From NCBI RefSeq assembly GCF_037151175.1, contig NZ_JBBCOR010000001.1, positions 1-64,000 on the forward strand: a DNA stretch of 64,000 nt, written 5' to 3'. The stretch is from Asaia sp003994335. Lineage in GTDB: Bacteria; Pseudomonadota; Alphaproteobacteria; Acetobacterales; Acetobacteraceae. The position numbers and the translations under genes were made by a program. The notes under the pieces are model-generated. The model made no database searches and had not been told where the DNA came from. It saw only the letters and a list, made by a program, of their open reading frames with translations. The stretch's first letter is position 1; every line of letters begins with the position of its first letter. Shown here one piece after another: positions 52,808 to 60,904 of this stretch.

Positions 52808-54870
52808 CACACGGGCTCCCTGACCAGACCGCGATTGGTGGTAGTGAACATCGCGTCATTGGCGATGGCTGGACTCTCACGCAATGTCAGCAGCCAGCGT
52901 TCCTCTGTCTTACGGATCTCGGCGGCGGGGATGATCCGGAACGTATCGCGGTTGAAGCTGCGGGTAATGATCGCCCCGAAAAACACCCCTGCGCCCAGCA
53001 GCACAGCCCACCAGACATGCCATGTCAGGGCAAAGCCGAAGACCCCGCTTGCCACACAGCATACAAAGCCAACCGGTGTGTTCGAGGGGAGTTCGATATC
53101 GTAATAATGCTCCGGTGCACGCCAGGCCGTGTGCTGCTTCTTGGCCTGATGGAACGCATCGACACTGTCGATCTGTGGAATAAGCGCGAAATTATACTCC
53201 GGGGGAGGGGCGGCAATCGACCATTCCAGAGTACGCCCGTTCCATGGATCGCCCGCCGGTACGGCAAGGCTTTGGCGGTCACGTATGCTGGTCCAGAGCT
53301 GGATCACCATACTGGCCAGTGCACAAAGCACGAGCAGCGCGCCGAAGAGGGCGACCCAGAGATAAGGCCGATAGACGGCCTCGAAAAATTCCTGGCTACG
53401 ACGGGGCATCCCCAGCGCCCCAACGATATAGAGCGGCATGAACGCCAGGATGAAGCCTCCAACCCAGCAGCCGAAGATGATCCGTCCCCAGCCCTCGTGC
53501 AGGCGGAAACCGAAGGCCTTGGGAAACCAGTAATGATAGGCGCTCAGCATCCCGAAAAGCAGACCGGGGATCAGCATGTTGTGAAAATGGGCCACGAGAA
53601 AGAGCGTGTTGTGCACCTGATAATCGAAACCCGGATTGGCCAGCATGACGCCCGTGGCGCCACCGACGACGAACAGCACCATGAAGGCGCAGGCATAGAG
53701 CATGGGCACGCTGATGCGGATGCGCCCGCGCACCATGGTCAGAAGCCAGTCATAGACTTTCACACCGGTCGGAATGGCGATGAGCATGGTGGCGATGCCG
53801 AAGATCGCGTTGACATTCCCGTCCTGCCCCATGGTGAAGAAATGATGCAGCCATACCGTGAAGGACAGCACGGCGATGGAGATCGTGGCCCAGACCAGTG
53901 AAGTGTAGCCATAGAGCCGCTTGTTCGAGAACGTGGCAATGGTTTCCGAATAGACGCCAAAGGCGGGCAGGATCAGGATGTAGACTTCCGGATGACCGAA
54001 CAGCCAGAACATGTTGATGTAATTCATCATGTTCCCACCCAGTTCATTGGTGAAGAAATGCATCCCCAGATAGCGGTCCATCGCCAGCATGAGCGTGGCG
54101 ACCGTCAGCGGCGGCATGGCAAAAATCATCAGGATGGAAATACACAGAGCCGTCCATGCAAAAAGCGGCATGCGGAACAGGGTCATGCCCGGCGCGCGCT
54201 TCTTGTAGATGGTGACGGCAAAATTGATGCCCGTCATGGTGTTGCCGATCGAACTCAGTGTCAGAGCCCAGATCCAGTAATCAACTCCGACACCGGGGCT
54301 GAAAGAGAGCTCGGTATAGGGGGGATACCCAGTCCAGCCACCGGTCGAGAACTTGCCAATGCACAGTGAGATCATCATCAGCACCGCGCCCGCACTGGTC
54401 AGGCCGAGGCTGATGGAATTCATGGCCGGAAAGGAGACGTCTCGCGCGCCGATCTGCAGCGGCATGGCGAAATTGTAGATGCCGATCAGGAACGGCATGG
54501 CCATGAAGAAGATCATGATCGTGCCATGCGTTGTGAAAAGCTGCGCGAAATGCTCGGGCGGTATGAAACCGGGGTTGTTATAGGCGACGGCCTGTTGCGA
54601 GCGCATGACGGCTGCCTCGACCACAGCGCGCGCCAGCATCACGAATGACACCACCACATACATGATGCCGATGCGTTTATGGTCGACACTGGTCAGCCAG
54701 TCGGTCCAGAGCGATCTCCATCCCTTGATCCAGGTCACGAAGACCAGCACGGCCAGAGCGCCGAGCACCACCACCGAGGCGGCTCCCGTGGCGATGGCGC
54801 TGTAGAAGGGCAGGGCGTCATAGCCAAGATTGCCGAACAGAAAATGGCGCAAATGCTGATCTCCGGTCAT
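52807..54870 (-). CDS. cyoB: Cytochrome bo3 ubiquinol oxidase subunit I
   Basis: 687 aa, about 15 transmembrane helices. It holds low-spin heme, the high-spin heme O-CuB centre and proton channels, reducing O2 to water with quinol electrons. Key residues: heme His in 'FTTHGTIMIFFMAMPFLIG', CuB His and cross-link Tyr in 'FGHPEVYILILP', the His pair in 'WLHHFFTMG', and heme ligands in 'LFLVAHFHNML'. The N-terminal extension and C-terminal domain fit CyoB rather than cytochrome c oxidase. Central respiratory enzyme for acetic acid bacteria. Confidence 0.97.
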   Translation of the reverse strand: MTGDQHLRHFLFGNLGYDALPFYSAIATGAASVVVLGALAVLVFVTWIKGWRSLWTDWLTSVDHKRIGIMYVVVSFVMLARAVVEAAVMRSQQAVAYNNPGFIPPEHFAQLFTTHGTIMIFFMAMPFLIGIYNFAMPLQIGARDVSFPAMNSISLGLTSAGAVLMMISLCIGKFSTGGWTGYPPYTELSFSPGVGVDYWIWALTLSSIGNTMTGINFAVTIYKKRAPGMTLFRMPLFAWTALCISILMIFAMPPLTVATLMLAMDRYLGMHFFTNELGGNMMNYINMFWLFGHPEVYILILPAFGVYSETIATFSNKRLYGYTSLVWATISIAVLSFTVWLHHFFTMGQDGNVNAIFGIATMLIAIPTGVKVYDWLLTMVRGRIRISVPMLYACAFMVLFVVGGATGVMLANPGFDYQVHNTLFLVAHFHNMLIPGLLFGMLSAYHYWFPKAFGFRLHEGWGRIIFGCWVGGFILAFMPLYIVGALGMPRRSQEFFEAVYRPYLWVALFGALLVLCALASMVIQLWTSIRDRQSLAVPAGDPWNGRTLEWSIAAPPPEYNFALIPQIDSVDAFHQAKKQHTAWRAPEHYYDIELPSNTPVGFVCCVASGVFGFALTWHVWWAVLLGAGVFFGAIITRSFNRDTFRIIPAAEIRKTEERWLLTLRESPAIANDAMFTTTNRGLVREPV

Positions 54871-54907
54871 GGAAGCGCTGCGTGGGCAGCGCGAGGGTCA
54901 GGCTCGA

Positions 54908-55894
54908 TCAGCCAGGAGTATGGGGGACGGAAGTGATGGGTTCCGAGGTGACGGTCATGGAGGGATCGTACCGACTGACGATGTCATGGAAGAAGTGAAC
55001 CGGCACTTCCGAAAAGCTCGGCGTGGCTGCACGCGGGTCATGCATCAATGTCTGCGCGGATTGGCGCCCGTTTTCCTGACGTCTCAGGAGAGCATAGGTG
55101 GCGGAATCCAGATGCAGGGCGCTGGCACGCGCCTGGGACAGCCACTGCTCGAAATGATCAGGAGCCACCACATCGACGGCGAATTTCTGGTCCTGAAATC
55201 CCATCCCGTTAAACTGGGTGTTTTCGCCCAGATATCGCCCGGGGCGATCTGCCAGCAGATGCAATCGCGTGACCATTCCTGCCATGGCGTAGATCTGGCT
55301 GCCGAGCGAAGGAATGAGAAAGGACTGCATGGTCGCGTCAGAGGTCAGGCGAAACACGACCTCGCGTCCCTGAGGTAGCACCAGATGATCCAGACTCGCC
55401 ACATGGGCGTCAGGATAGATGAACAGCCATTTCCAGTTGAGGGCGACCACATCGATGGTCATGGCCGGCTCGTCGTGAATGGCGCGGTCGGGGCTGTAGC
55501 GACGTTCCGGCCCCCAGACCAGCAGGGAGAAGGCGATGACCACGATGGCCGGGAAGCCCCAGACCAGAAACTCGAGGGGGAGTGCGAAATCCCAGTCCGG
55601 ACGAAAGGTGGCCTTGCTGTTACTGGCACGATAATGCCAGAGGCAGAAAGGTACACCGATCAGTACAGGCAGGATGACCAGAGTGAGCCCCCCCACCAGC
55701 AGTCCGAACCAGTAACGTTGCAAGGCGGCAATGGGACCGGCCGGGTCGAGGAAGGAGATATGGTCAGTCTGGCACCCGGCGAGCAGGCACAAAGGTACAG
55801 CCATGGTCAGGGTCAGGCGAAGGGCGTGGAGGCCCTGACGCAGGGCCGACGTGGTCTGTATCGGTCTCGGCACGTGCTCTGGGTTCCATCGCAA
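54908..55894 (-). CDS. cyoA: Cytochrome bo3 ubiquinol oxidase subunit II
   Basis: 328 aa lipoprotein: lipobox LLAGC near residue 38 after a hydrophobic stretch. Two transmembrane helices follow, then a periplasmic cupredoxin domain ('VVALNWKWLFIYPD', 'SFLIPSLGSQIYAMAGMVTRLHLLAD'). The CuA ligand cysteines are absent (the region reads 'LGENTQFNGMGFQDQKF'), which confirms a quinol rather than cytochrome c oxidase. First gene of cyoABCD, followed by a 37-nt gap to cyoB. The start ATG 55894 precedes a long basic leader. Confidence 0.96.
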   Translation of the reverse strand: MRWNPEHVPRPIQTTSALRQGLHALRLTLTMAVPLCLLAGCQTDHISFLDPAGPIAALQRYWFGLLVGGLTLVILPVLIGVPFCLWHYRASNSKATFRPDWDFALPLEFLVWGFPAIVVIAFSLLVWGPERRYSPDRAIHDEPAMTIDVVALNWKWLFIYPDAHVASLDHLVLPQGREVVFRLTSDATMQSFLIPSLGSQIYAMAGMVTRLHLLADRPGRYLGENTQFNGMGFQDQKFAVDVVAPDHFEQWLSQARASALHLDSATYALLRRQENGRQSAQTLMHDPRAATPSFSEVPVHFFHDIVSRYDPSMTVTSEPITSVPHTPG

Positions 55895-56115
55895 GGGTTC
55901 GCCCAGAGTAACTCGCGATCGTGATCAGCGTTTCCCCGTTCCCATCTTAAAATGTCTTTTCATGTCAGCACCCATGAACGCGGAAGGCGCGCCTGTCCTG
56001 ACGCAGGACTGATTTGCAGAGGGGGATTTCGGGGCTAAGATGGCGCTGAGGCAACCCGGACCGGACTCCCGCGTCTGAACTCCAAGCCTGGTCGAACAAG
56101 AAGGAGGCGAAGGTC

Positions 56116-56637
56116 ATGTTCCCACGTTCTTTTGCGGCTTTTGCCGCTTCAGTCCCGCTCTGCCTTCTTGCGGTTTCCGCCTATGCGGTACCGGGTGCCA
56201 CAACGCCCATCACGCCTCAGGCCTCCGCGCCTGCCAGCAATGCGACCCCGGCCGAGGATTCGGCCATCAACTTCACGTTGCAGGAAGTGGGTGGTGGGCT
56301 CGGTTATGAGTGGGGAAAAGGCACGCTGCATCATAATGGCAAGGATTACGCGTTCGAGATCGGGGGCGGTGGTATTGCCTCCATCGGCTATATCGCGGTC
56401 AAGGGCACGGGCACGGTCAAGGATCTCACCCGTCTCGATCAATTCGATGGCACTTACTGGACAGTGAAGGCCGATGCGGCGATTGGCTCTGGCGTAGGGG
56501 CCGCAGTACTGGAGAACCAGTACGGTGTGAAGCTTGACCTCAGGATGTCGATCAAGGGCGCTCATGTCGGTGCCTCGGTCATGCGGTTGCGTTTTCGTCT
56601 GCTGCCGGACAAGACCGAGAAGCTCGCTGCGCAGTAG
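56116..56637 (+). CDS. Exported Gly-rich beta protein, unknown function
   Basis: 173 aa with a signal peptide (MFPRSFAAFAASVPLCLLAV, cleavage near AYA-V), an Ala/Pro/Thr linker and a compact domain from about 55. Alternating hydrophobic strands and Gly turns are seen ('GGGLGYEWGKGTLHHNGKDY', 'GGIASIGYIAVKGTG', 'AAIGSGVGAAVLENQYG'). It looks like a small periplasmic beta-barrel or lipid-binding-type domain; I cannot name the family. AAGGAGG precedes the start. It is divergent from cyoA and 54 nt upstream of cardiolipin synthase, so probably co-transcribed with it. Confidence 0.8.
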   Translation: MFPRSFAAFAASVPLCLLAVSAYAVPGATTPITPQASAPASNATPAEDSAINFTLQEVGGGLGYEWGKGTLHHNGKDYAFEIGGGGIASIGYIAVKGTGTVKDLTRLDQFDGTYWTVKADAAIGSGVGAAVLENQYGVKLDLRMSIKGAHVGASVMRLRFRLLPDKTEKLAAQ

Positions 56638-56691
56638 GCTTCCCCAGGCAGAGATTTGAACGCATTCACTGACAAGCAAGGGTGACCCGGA

Positions 56692-58146
56692 ATGGAAATG
56701 ACCGGCTGGCGCGTCACGGGCGCGGCGCTGAGCTTCATCATCCAGCTGATCTTCATTGGCCGTGCACTCATGAGGCCGCATCGGCAGCCAGCCTCGCGTG
56801 TCGCATGGGTCGCGATCATCGCGGCCCTGCCTGTGCTCGGAACGCTCGCCTATCTCATGCTTGGTGAAACCAATATGGGATCGCGCCTCGTCAGCCGGAT
56901 AACCGAGGCCCGCAAGACCTTGCGCGTGCCCGGTAAAGCCGATGAAGCCCTGATCGACGCGGAGGAGAAATACCGCCTTCCACCTCGTCTCGCACCGCTT
57001 TTCCGGGTGGGCCAGTCCGCCAGCGGTTATCCGCCGGAAGGGGGTAACAAGGCCAGTCTTCTGCCTGACTCGAATGCTGCGATTGCCTCAATGGTGAGGG
57101 ATATCGACGCCGCCCGGGACCACGTGCATATCTGCTTCTATATCTGGCTCACCGATCATAACGGGATGCAGATCGTCGAAGCCGTGTGCCGCGCGGCTTC
57201 CCGCGGTGTCCGGTGCCGGATCATGGCCGATGATCTCGGCTCGCGTCATCTCATCCATCATGAAGCATGGAAGAAAATGGAGCGCGCTGGTGCTCATGTG
57301 GTGCGTGCCATGCCGCTCGGTAACATCGTCACCTGGCCACTGCATGGGCGCATGGATATGCGCAATCATCGCAAGATCGTGGTGATCGATAATCGTCTGA
57401 CCTATTGCGGCAGCCAGAACTGCGCCGACCCCGAATTCCGCCCCAAGGCGCGTTTTGCGCCATGGGTGGACCTGATGACCCGTTTCGAAGGGCCCGTCGT
57501 GCTGCAGAACCAGCATCTCTTCGCGACGGACTGGATGGCGCACACGGATGAGGATCTGGGACCGCTCCTTGCCTCTGCCACCCTGGTAGAGGGGGAAGGC
57601 TTCGTAGCCCAGGTAATCGGCACCAGTGCCGCACTGCGCTATGCCGCCATGCCCGAGGTGTTCGTTTCGCTCATGAATGCGGCCTCACGTGAGCTCACGA
57701 TCACCACCCCCTATTACGTCCCCGATGAGCCCATCCAGGCGGCGCTCTGTGCTTCAGCGCGCAGAGGGGTCAAGGTGACGCTGACCGTGCCTACCCGCAA
57801 TGATTCCTGGATCGTGGCAGGTGCCAGCCGAAGCTATTATGCCGAGCTTCTTGAAGCAGGTGTGCGCATTTTCGAATATCCGCTCGGACTTCTGCATACC
57901 AAGGCGCTGACACTGGATGGCGGGATGGGTATGATCGGCTCGGCCAATCTCGACCGACGCAGCTTCGACCTGAATTTCGAGAACAATATCCTCTTTGCCG
58001 ACAAAGACTTCACGGCTCAGATCCATGCGCGCCAGGAAAGCTATCTGCGTGATGCCGTGGAGATTACGCTCGACGATGTCCGTGCCTGGCCATGGTATCG
58101 CCGTCTGTGGAACAACACGCTGGCGATGATCGGCCCCGTTCTGTGA
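56692..58146 (+). CDS. cls: Cardiolipin synthase
   Basis: 484 aa. Two N-terminal transmembrane helices (about 8-25 and 38-58) and two phospholipase-D HKD motifs: 'NHRKIVVIDN' with Asn/Gly partners near 225 and 'LHTKALTLDGGMGMIGSANLD' near 405. It condenses two phosphatidylglycerols (or PG with a donor) into cardiolipin at the inner membrane. Length is normal (480-490). The 3' end is only 8 bp from the convergent pabC gene. Confidence 0.94.
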   Translation: MEMTGWRVTGAALSFIIQLIFIGRALMRPHRQPASRVAWVAIIAALPVLGTLAYLMLGETNMGSRLVSRITEARKTLRVPGKADEALIDAEEKYRLPPRLAPLFRVGQSASGYPPEGGNKASLLPDSNAAIASMVRDIDAARDHVHICFYIWLTDHNGMQIVEAVCRAASRGVRCRIMADDLGSRHLIHHEAWKKMERAGAHVVRAMPLGNIVTWPLHGRMDMRNHRKIVVIDNRLTYCGSQNCADPEFRPKARFAPWVDLMTRFEGPVVLQNQHLFATDWMAHTDEDLGPLLASATLVEGEGFVAQVIGTSAALRYAAMPEVFVSLMNAASRELTITTPYYVPDEPIQAALCASARRGVKVTLTVPTRNDSWIVAGASRSYYAELLEAGVRIFEYPLGLLHTKALTLDGGMGMIGSANLDRRSFDLNFENNILFADKDFTAQIHARQESYLRDAVEITLDDVRAWPWYRRLWNNTLAMIGPVL

Positions 58147-58154
58147 ACGAGGCT

Positions 58155-58970
58155 CTAAGTCTGGGGAGTGTCCTGCGCCAGTATCGCAGTAAGGCGCGCT
58201 GTCCATGCTTCGTGGCGCGGCAGCGCATACGCGCCTGACTGCGCGATTTCACGCACCGACAGGCTGTTGACCAGCCATGCTCCCCGGGATGCGCACAGAG
58301 CATCCGGGGTGATGCTCTTCTCGACGCATTGGCCGGTTGCGAGCAGGGCCGCGCGTGCGATCCCTGCCAGCGCCCCATCCTCAAGCGGCGGTGTGACCAG
58401 ATGGGAGCCGTCCAGAATAACAAGGCTGGCTGCGCTGGATTCAGCAATATGCTGCCCGTCACCCGAGAGAAGCAGCGCATCATCAAACCCCGCCTCACTG
58501 GCCTCGAGACGGGCAAGGATCTGAGGCAGGTAGTTCAGATGCTTGATGCGGCTCAGGGGCGAGGCTCCGTCCCGACGCCAGGGGCTGATCTGTACGCGGC
58601 AGGGCAGTAATGCGACGGCGGGAAGGGCCTGTGTGATCAGAAGCGTCGGGGTTGGGGTGGCTGGGGGGAGCACTCCGCGCGGCCCTGCGCCACGGGTCAG
58701 GGTCAGGCGTAACGAACCTTCTGCAGCACCATTGGCGGCAACCAGTTGGTCCAGCGCCGCCTGCAGCATCGCGAGATCGGGCAAAGGCAGACGCAGCAGT
58801 GCCGCCCCGGCGGTCAACCGGGCCAGATGCGCTTGCAGACGCAGGATTTTTCCTGCGCTGAGACGCATGGTTTCGAAGAGGCCATCACCCAGCAGTAGCC
58901 CTCGGTCCTGTGGATCGATGCGCGCTTCGGAAACAGCTTCGAGCCCCTGATTGTGCCAGAGAAATTTCAT
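58155..58970 (-). CDS. pabC: Aminodeoxychorismate lyase (class IV aminotransferase fold)
   Basis: 271 aa PLP enzyme converting 4-amino-4-deoxychorismate to p-aminobenzoate and pyruvate in folate synthesis. Class IV signatures are 'GLLLGDGLFETMRL' near 25, the PLP-Lys block 'SRIKHLNYLPQILARLEA' near 155 and 'GQHIAESSAASLVILDG' near 190. D-amino-acid or branched-chain aminotransferase activity is possible for this fold, but the 4-nt overlap with pabB makes PabC the best call. Confidence 0.9.
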   Translation of the reverse strand: MKFLWHNQGLEAVSEARIDPQDRGLLLGDGLFETMRLSAGKILRLQAHLARLTAGAALLRLPLPDLAMLQAALDQLVAANGAAEGSLRLTLTRGAGPRGVLPPATPTPTLLITQALPAVALLPCRVQISPWRRDGASPLSRIKHLNYLPQILARLEASEAGFDDALLLSGDGQHIAESSAASLVILDGSHLVTPPLEDGALAGIARAALLATGQCVEKSITPDALCASRGAWLVNSLSVREIAQSGAYALPRHEAWTARLTAILAQDTPQT

Positions 58971-60244
58971 GAGCCGAACAGCGCCAGCAAGGCTGCGGCT
59001 TTGAGGCGCAGTTCTTCATATTCGCGCTCCGGATCGGAGAGCGTGGTGATGCCGCACCCAACGCCGAGACTTATTTCTTGCGCGGACATCAGCAGACTGC
59101 GGATGATCACGCTGCTGTCGAGCGCGCCATCCGCGCCGATGCGAAACAGCGTTCCGCAATAGGCCCCGCGCGCGGAGCGCTCGATCTGGTCGATCACCTT
59201 GAGTGCCTGATGTTTGGGAGCGCCCGTCACTGAGCCCGACGGGAGCGTGGCGCGCAACAGATCGAGCGCGGTTCTGCCTTGCTCGATTTGTCCCTGCACC
59301 GAAGACACCAGATGATGCACATGGGCAAAGCGCTCGACGGCGCAGAGCACGGGCACCTGAACCGAGCCGATCTGTGCCACACGCCCGATATCATTGCGCA
59401 TCAGGTCGGTGATCATCAGGTTTTCGGCATATTCCTTCTCATCACACGCGAGAGAGGCGGCAATGATCGCGTCTTCCTCAGGACTGGCACCGAGCGGGGC
59501 GGTGCCCTTGATCGGGCGCGTCTCGATCGCGCCCGAGGGTGCCATGCTCAGGAACCGCTCGACCGACGCGCTGAGCAGTGCAAAGTCGGGCAGGCTGAAG
59601 AGCGCGCCGAAAGGCGCAGGGGACGTGCGACGCAGGGTGCGATACAGCCCCGCTGCCGTGAGCCCTTCGGGCCGCTGTGCGCGGAATTGCGTGGTCAGAT
59701 TGGCCTGGAACATTTCCCCCTGGTCGATCCGCGCGATCATCTCTTTGACGGCGCTGCTGTATGCCGCATGGTCGAGATCGGGCGTGAAGTCGAGCCGGGG
59801 CGTGGGGGCGAGGGGAGCGGAGCAGCATGGCAGGGCGACCGGCATGGGGGCATCGCAGGCACTGCTCCAGTACAGGCGCTTTTCCTGTCGATCGAACACG
59901 AAGGCGCCTGCATAATGCGCCGCATGGAGGGAGGGGAGCACAGGCGTATGACGCGACACGATGCCTTCGATTGCAAGCCCGGCCTCGTAGCTGGCAAGCC
60001 CGATCACCCCTCCTGAAAACGGGAGAGAGCATGGGGCTACGGGTTTCGGAATGAGGGCTTCGAGTTGCGCCCAATTACCGGGCGTGTCGAGGGTCAGGGT
60101 CGCTTCGGGTGCGCAGCAGAAGAACGACCAGCGCGTGCGTTCGCCGATGGGGCCACCGCTATCGAGCAGCACCGACCACGGCATGTCGCCATATCGGGCC
60201 ACGAAGGCATCGGGCGAGCGCCAATCCAGCGCCTGAACGATCAT
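58967..60244 (-). CDS. pabB: Aminodeoxychorismate synthase component I
   Basis: 425 aa from ATG 60244 (MIVQALDWRSPDAF); earlier in-frame starts add an unlikely Pro/Ser/Cys leader. Chorismate-binding domain motifs are 'QGEMFQANLTTQF', 'PIKGTAPLGASPEEDA', 'KEYAENLMITDLMRNDIGRVA', 'LRATLPSGSVTGAPKHQALK' and 'RGAYCGTLFRIG'. The active-site Lys in 'PIKGTAP' (Thr/Ser in TrpE) is typical of PabB. Works with PabA (not here) and hands product to PabC. Confidence 0.94.
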   Translation of the reverse strand: MIVQALDWRSPDAFVARYGDMPWSVLLDSGGPIGERTRWSFFCCAPEATLTLDTPGNWAQLEALIPKPVAPCSLPFSGGVIGLASYEAGLAIEGIVSRHTPVLPSLHAAHYAGAFVFDRQEKRLYWSSACDAPMPVALPCCSAPLAPTPRLDFTPDLDHAAYSSAVKEMIARIDQGEMFQANLTTQFRAQRPEGLTAAGLYRTLRRTSPAPFGALFSLPDFALLSASVERFLSMAPSGAIETRPIKGTAPLGASPEEDAIIAASLACDEKEYAENLMITDLMRNDIGRVAQIGSVQVPVLCAVERFAHVHHLVSSVQGQIEQGRTALDLLRATLPSGSVTGAPKHQALKVIDQIERSARGAYCGTLFRIGADGALDSSVIIRSLLMSAQEISLGVGCGITTLSDPEREYEELRLKAAALLALFGS

Positions 60245-60368
60245 CGGGCGCCGCCAGACGCGCAAGCCCCGACAGGAACAAGAGCTGGAAGGAGGGAGGA
60301 ACGCCGCATCCTCCGGCCTTAGCGCGCGCCTTGCCGGGCGTCCAGTCAATCAGGCGGCGAGACGCTTC

Positions 60369-60866
60369 TCAGGTATTTTTCGGGTCGATGGTCTTGAACC
60401 CGTAGGTGACGTAATCCGGAATGACCCGGCCTTTTTCCACGCGCACCGTCAGATAGCCTTCGGGTGTGCCAAGACGTGTGCCATGCCACCAGTTACCTGA
60501 TACGGCGCCCCCGGTGATGTAGGGCACGCCATGCCATGTGACGGTCTCCAGCACGTGGGTATGGCCCTGAAACACCCCGATCACGTTGTAATGGTCGAAG
60601 AGATCCAGAACCTGCCAGGCATTCCTGACGCGCATGCCCTGATGGGCAGGGGGCTTGCCCGGCGGCGGAGCGTAATCCTCCACGGCGGTGACGAGCGGAA
60701 TATGGGTCGACACAATCACGGGTGTCCCTGTGGGTATGGCCGCCAGATCGCGGCTGAGCCAGGCAATCTGGGCCGGGTCGATATAGCCCTCATAGGACCG
60801 GTCAGATGTGATGCCGATGGAATCCAGCACCACGAAATGCACTCCCTTATGGTCGAAGGCGTAATA
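60369..60866 (-). pseudogene. Metallophosphoesterase, 5' part cut off by transposon
   Basis: The C-terminal 165 residues of a calcineurin-like phosphoesterase remain. The frame reads 'YYAFDHKGVHFVVLDS' straight from the transposon end, followed by 'AQIAWLSRDLAAIP', 'VIVSTHIPLV' (metal-binding His) and 'GVFQGHTHVLE' (GHTH metal motif), ending at TGA 60369. The N-terminal metal-binding half (D-x-H, GD-x2D, GNHE) is missing here and should lie beyond the transposon. An internal GTG gives a truncated frame, which is unlikely to be active. Confidence 0.88.
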
Positions 60867-60904
60867 GGGGTCACCTCAGAAAACGGAAAAAATCGTACGC
60901 TAAG
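60867..60904. repeat. Tn3-family 38-bp terminal inverted repeat
   Basis: It begins GGGGTCACCTCAGAAAACGG and ends TCGTACGCTAAG, exactly 38 bp, the size and sequence style of Tn21/Tn1721-type ends. The TnpA stop codon (60900-60902) lies inside it. The five bases outside, TAATA (60862-60866), are the expected left copy of a 5-bp target duplication. Confidence 0.92.

Noticed and set aside
52699..53901. 400-codon plus-strand frame opposite cyoB
   Set aside because: The composition (His/Arg/Pro-rich) and lack of a ribosome binding site mark it as antisense to the very well supported CyoB.
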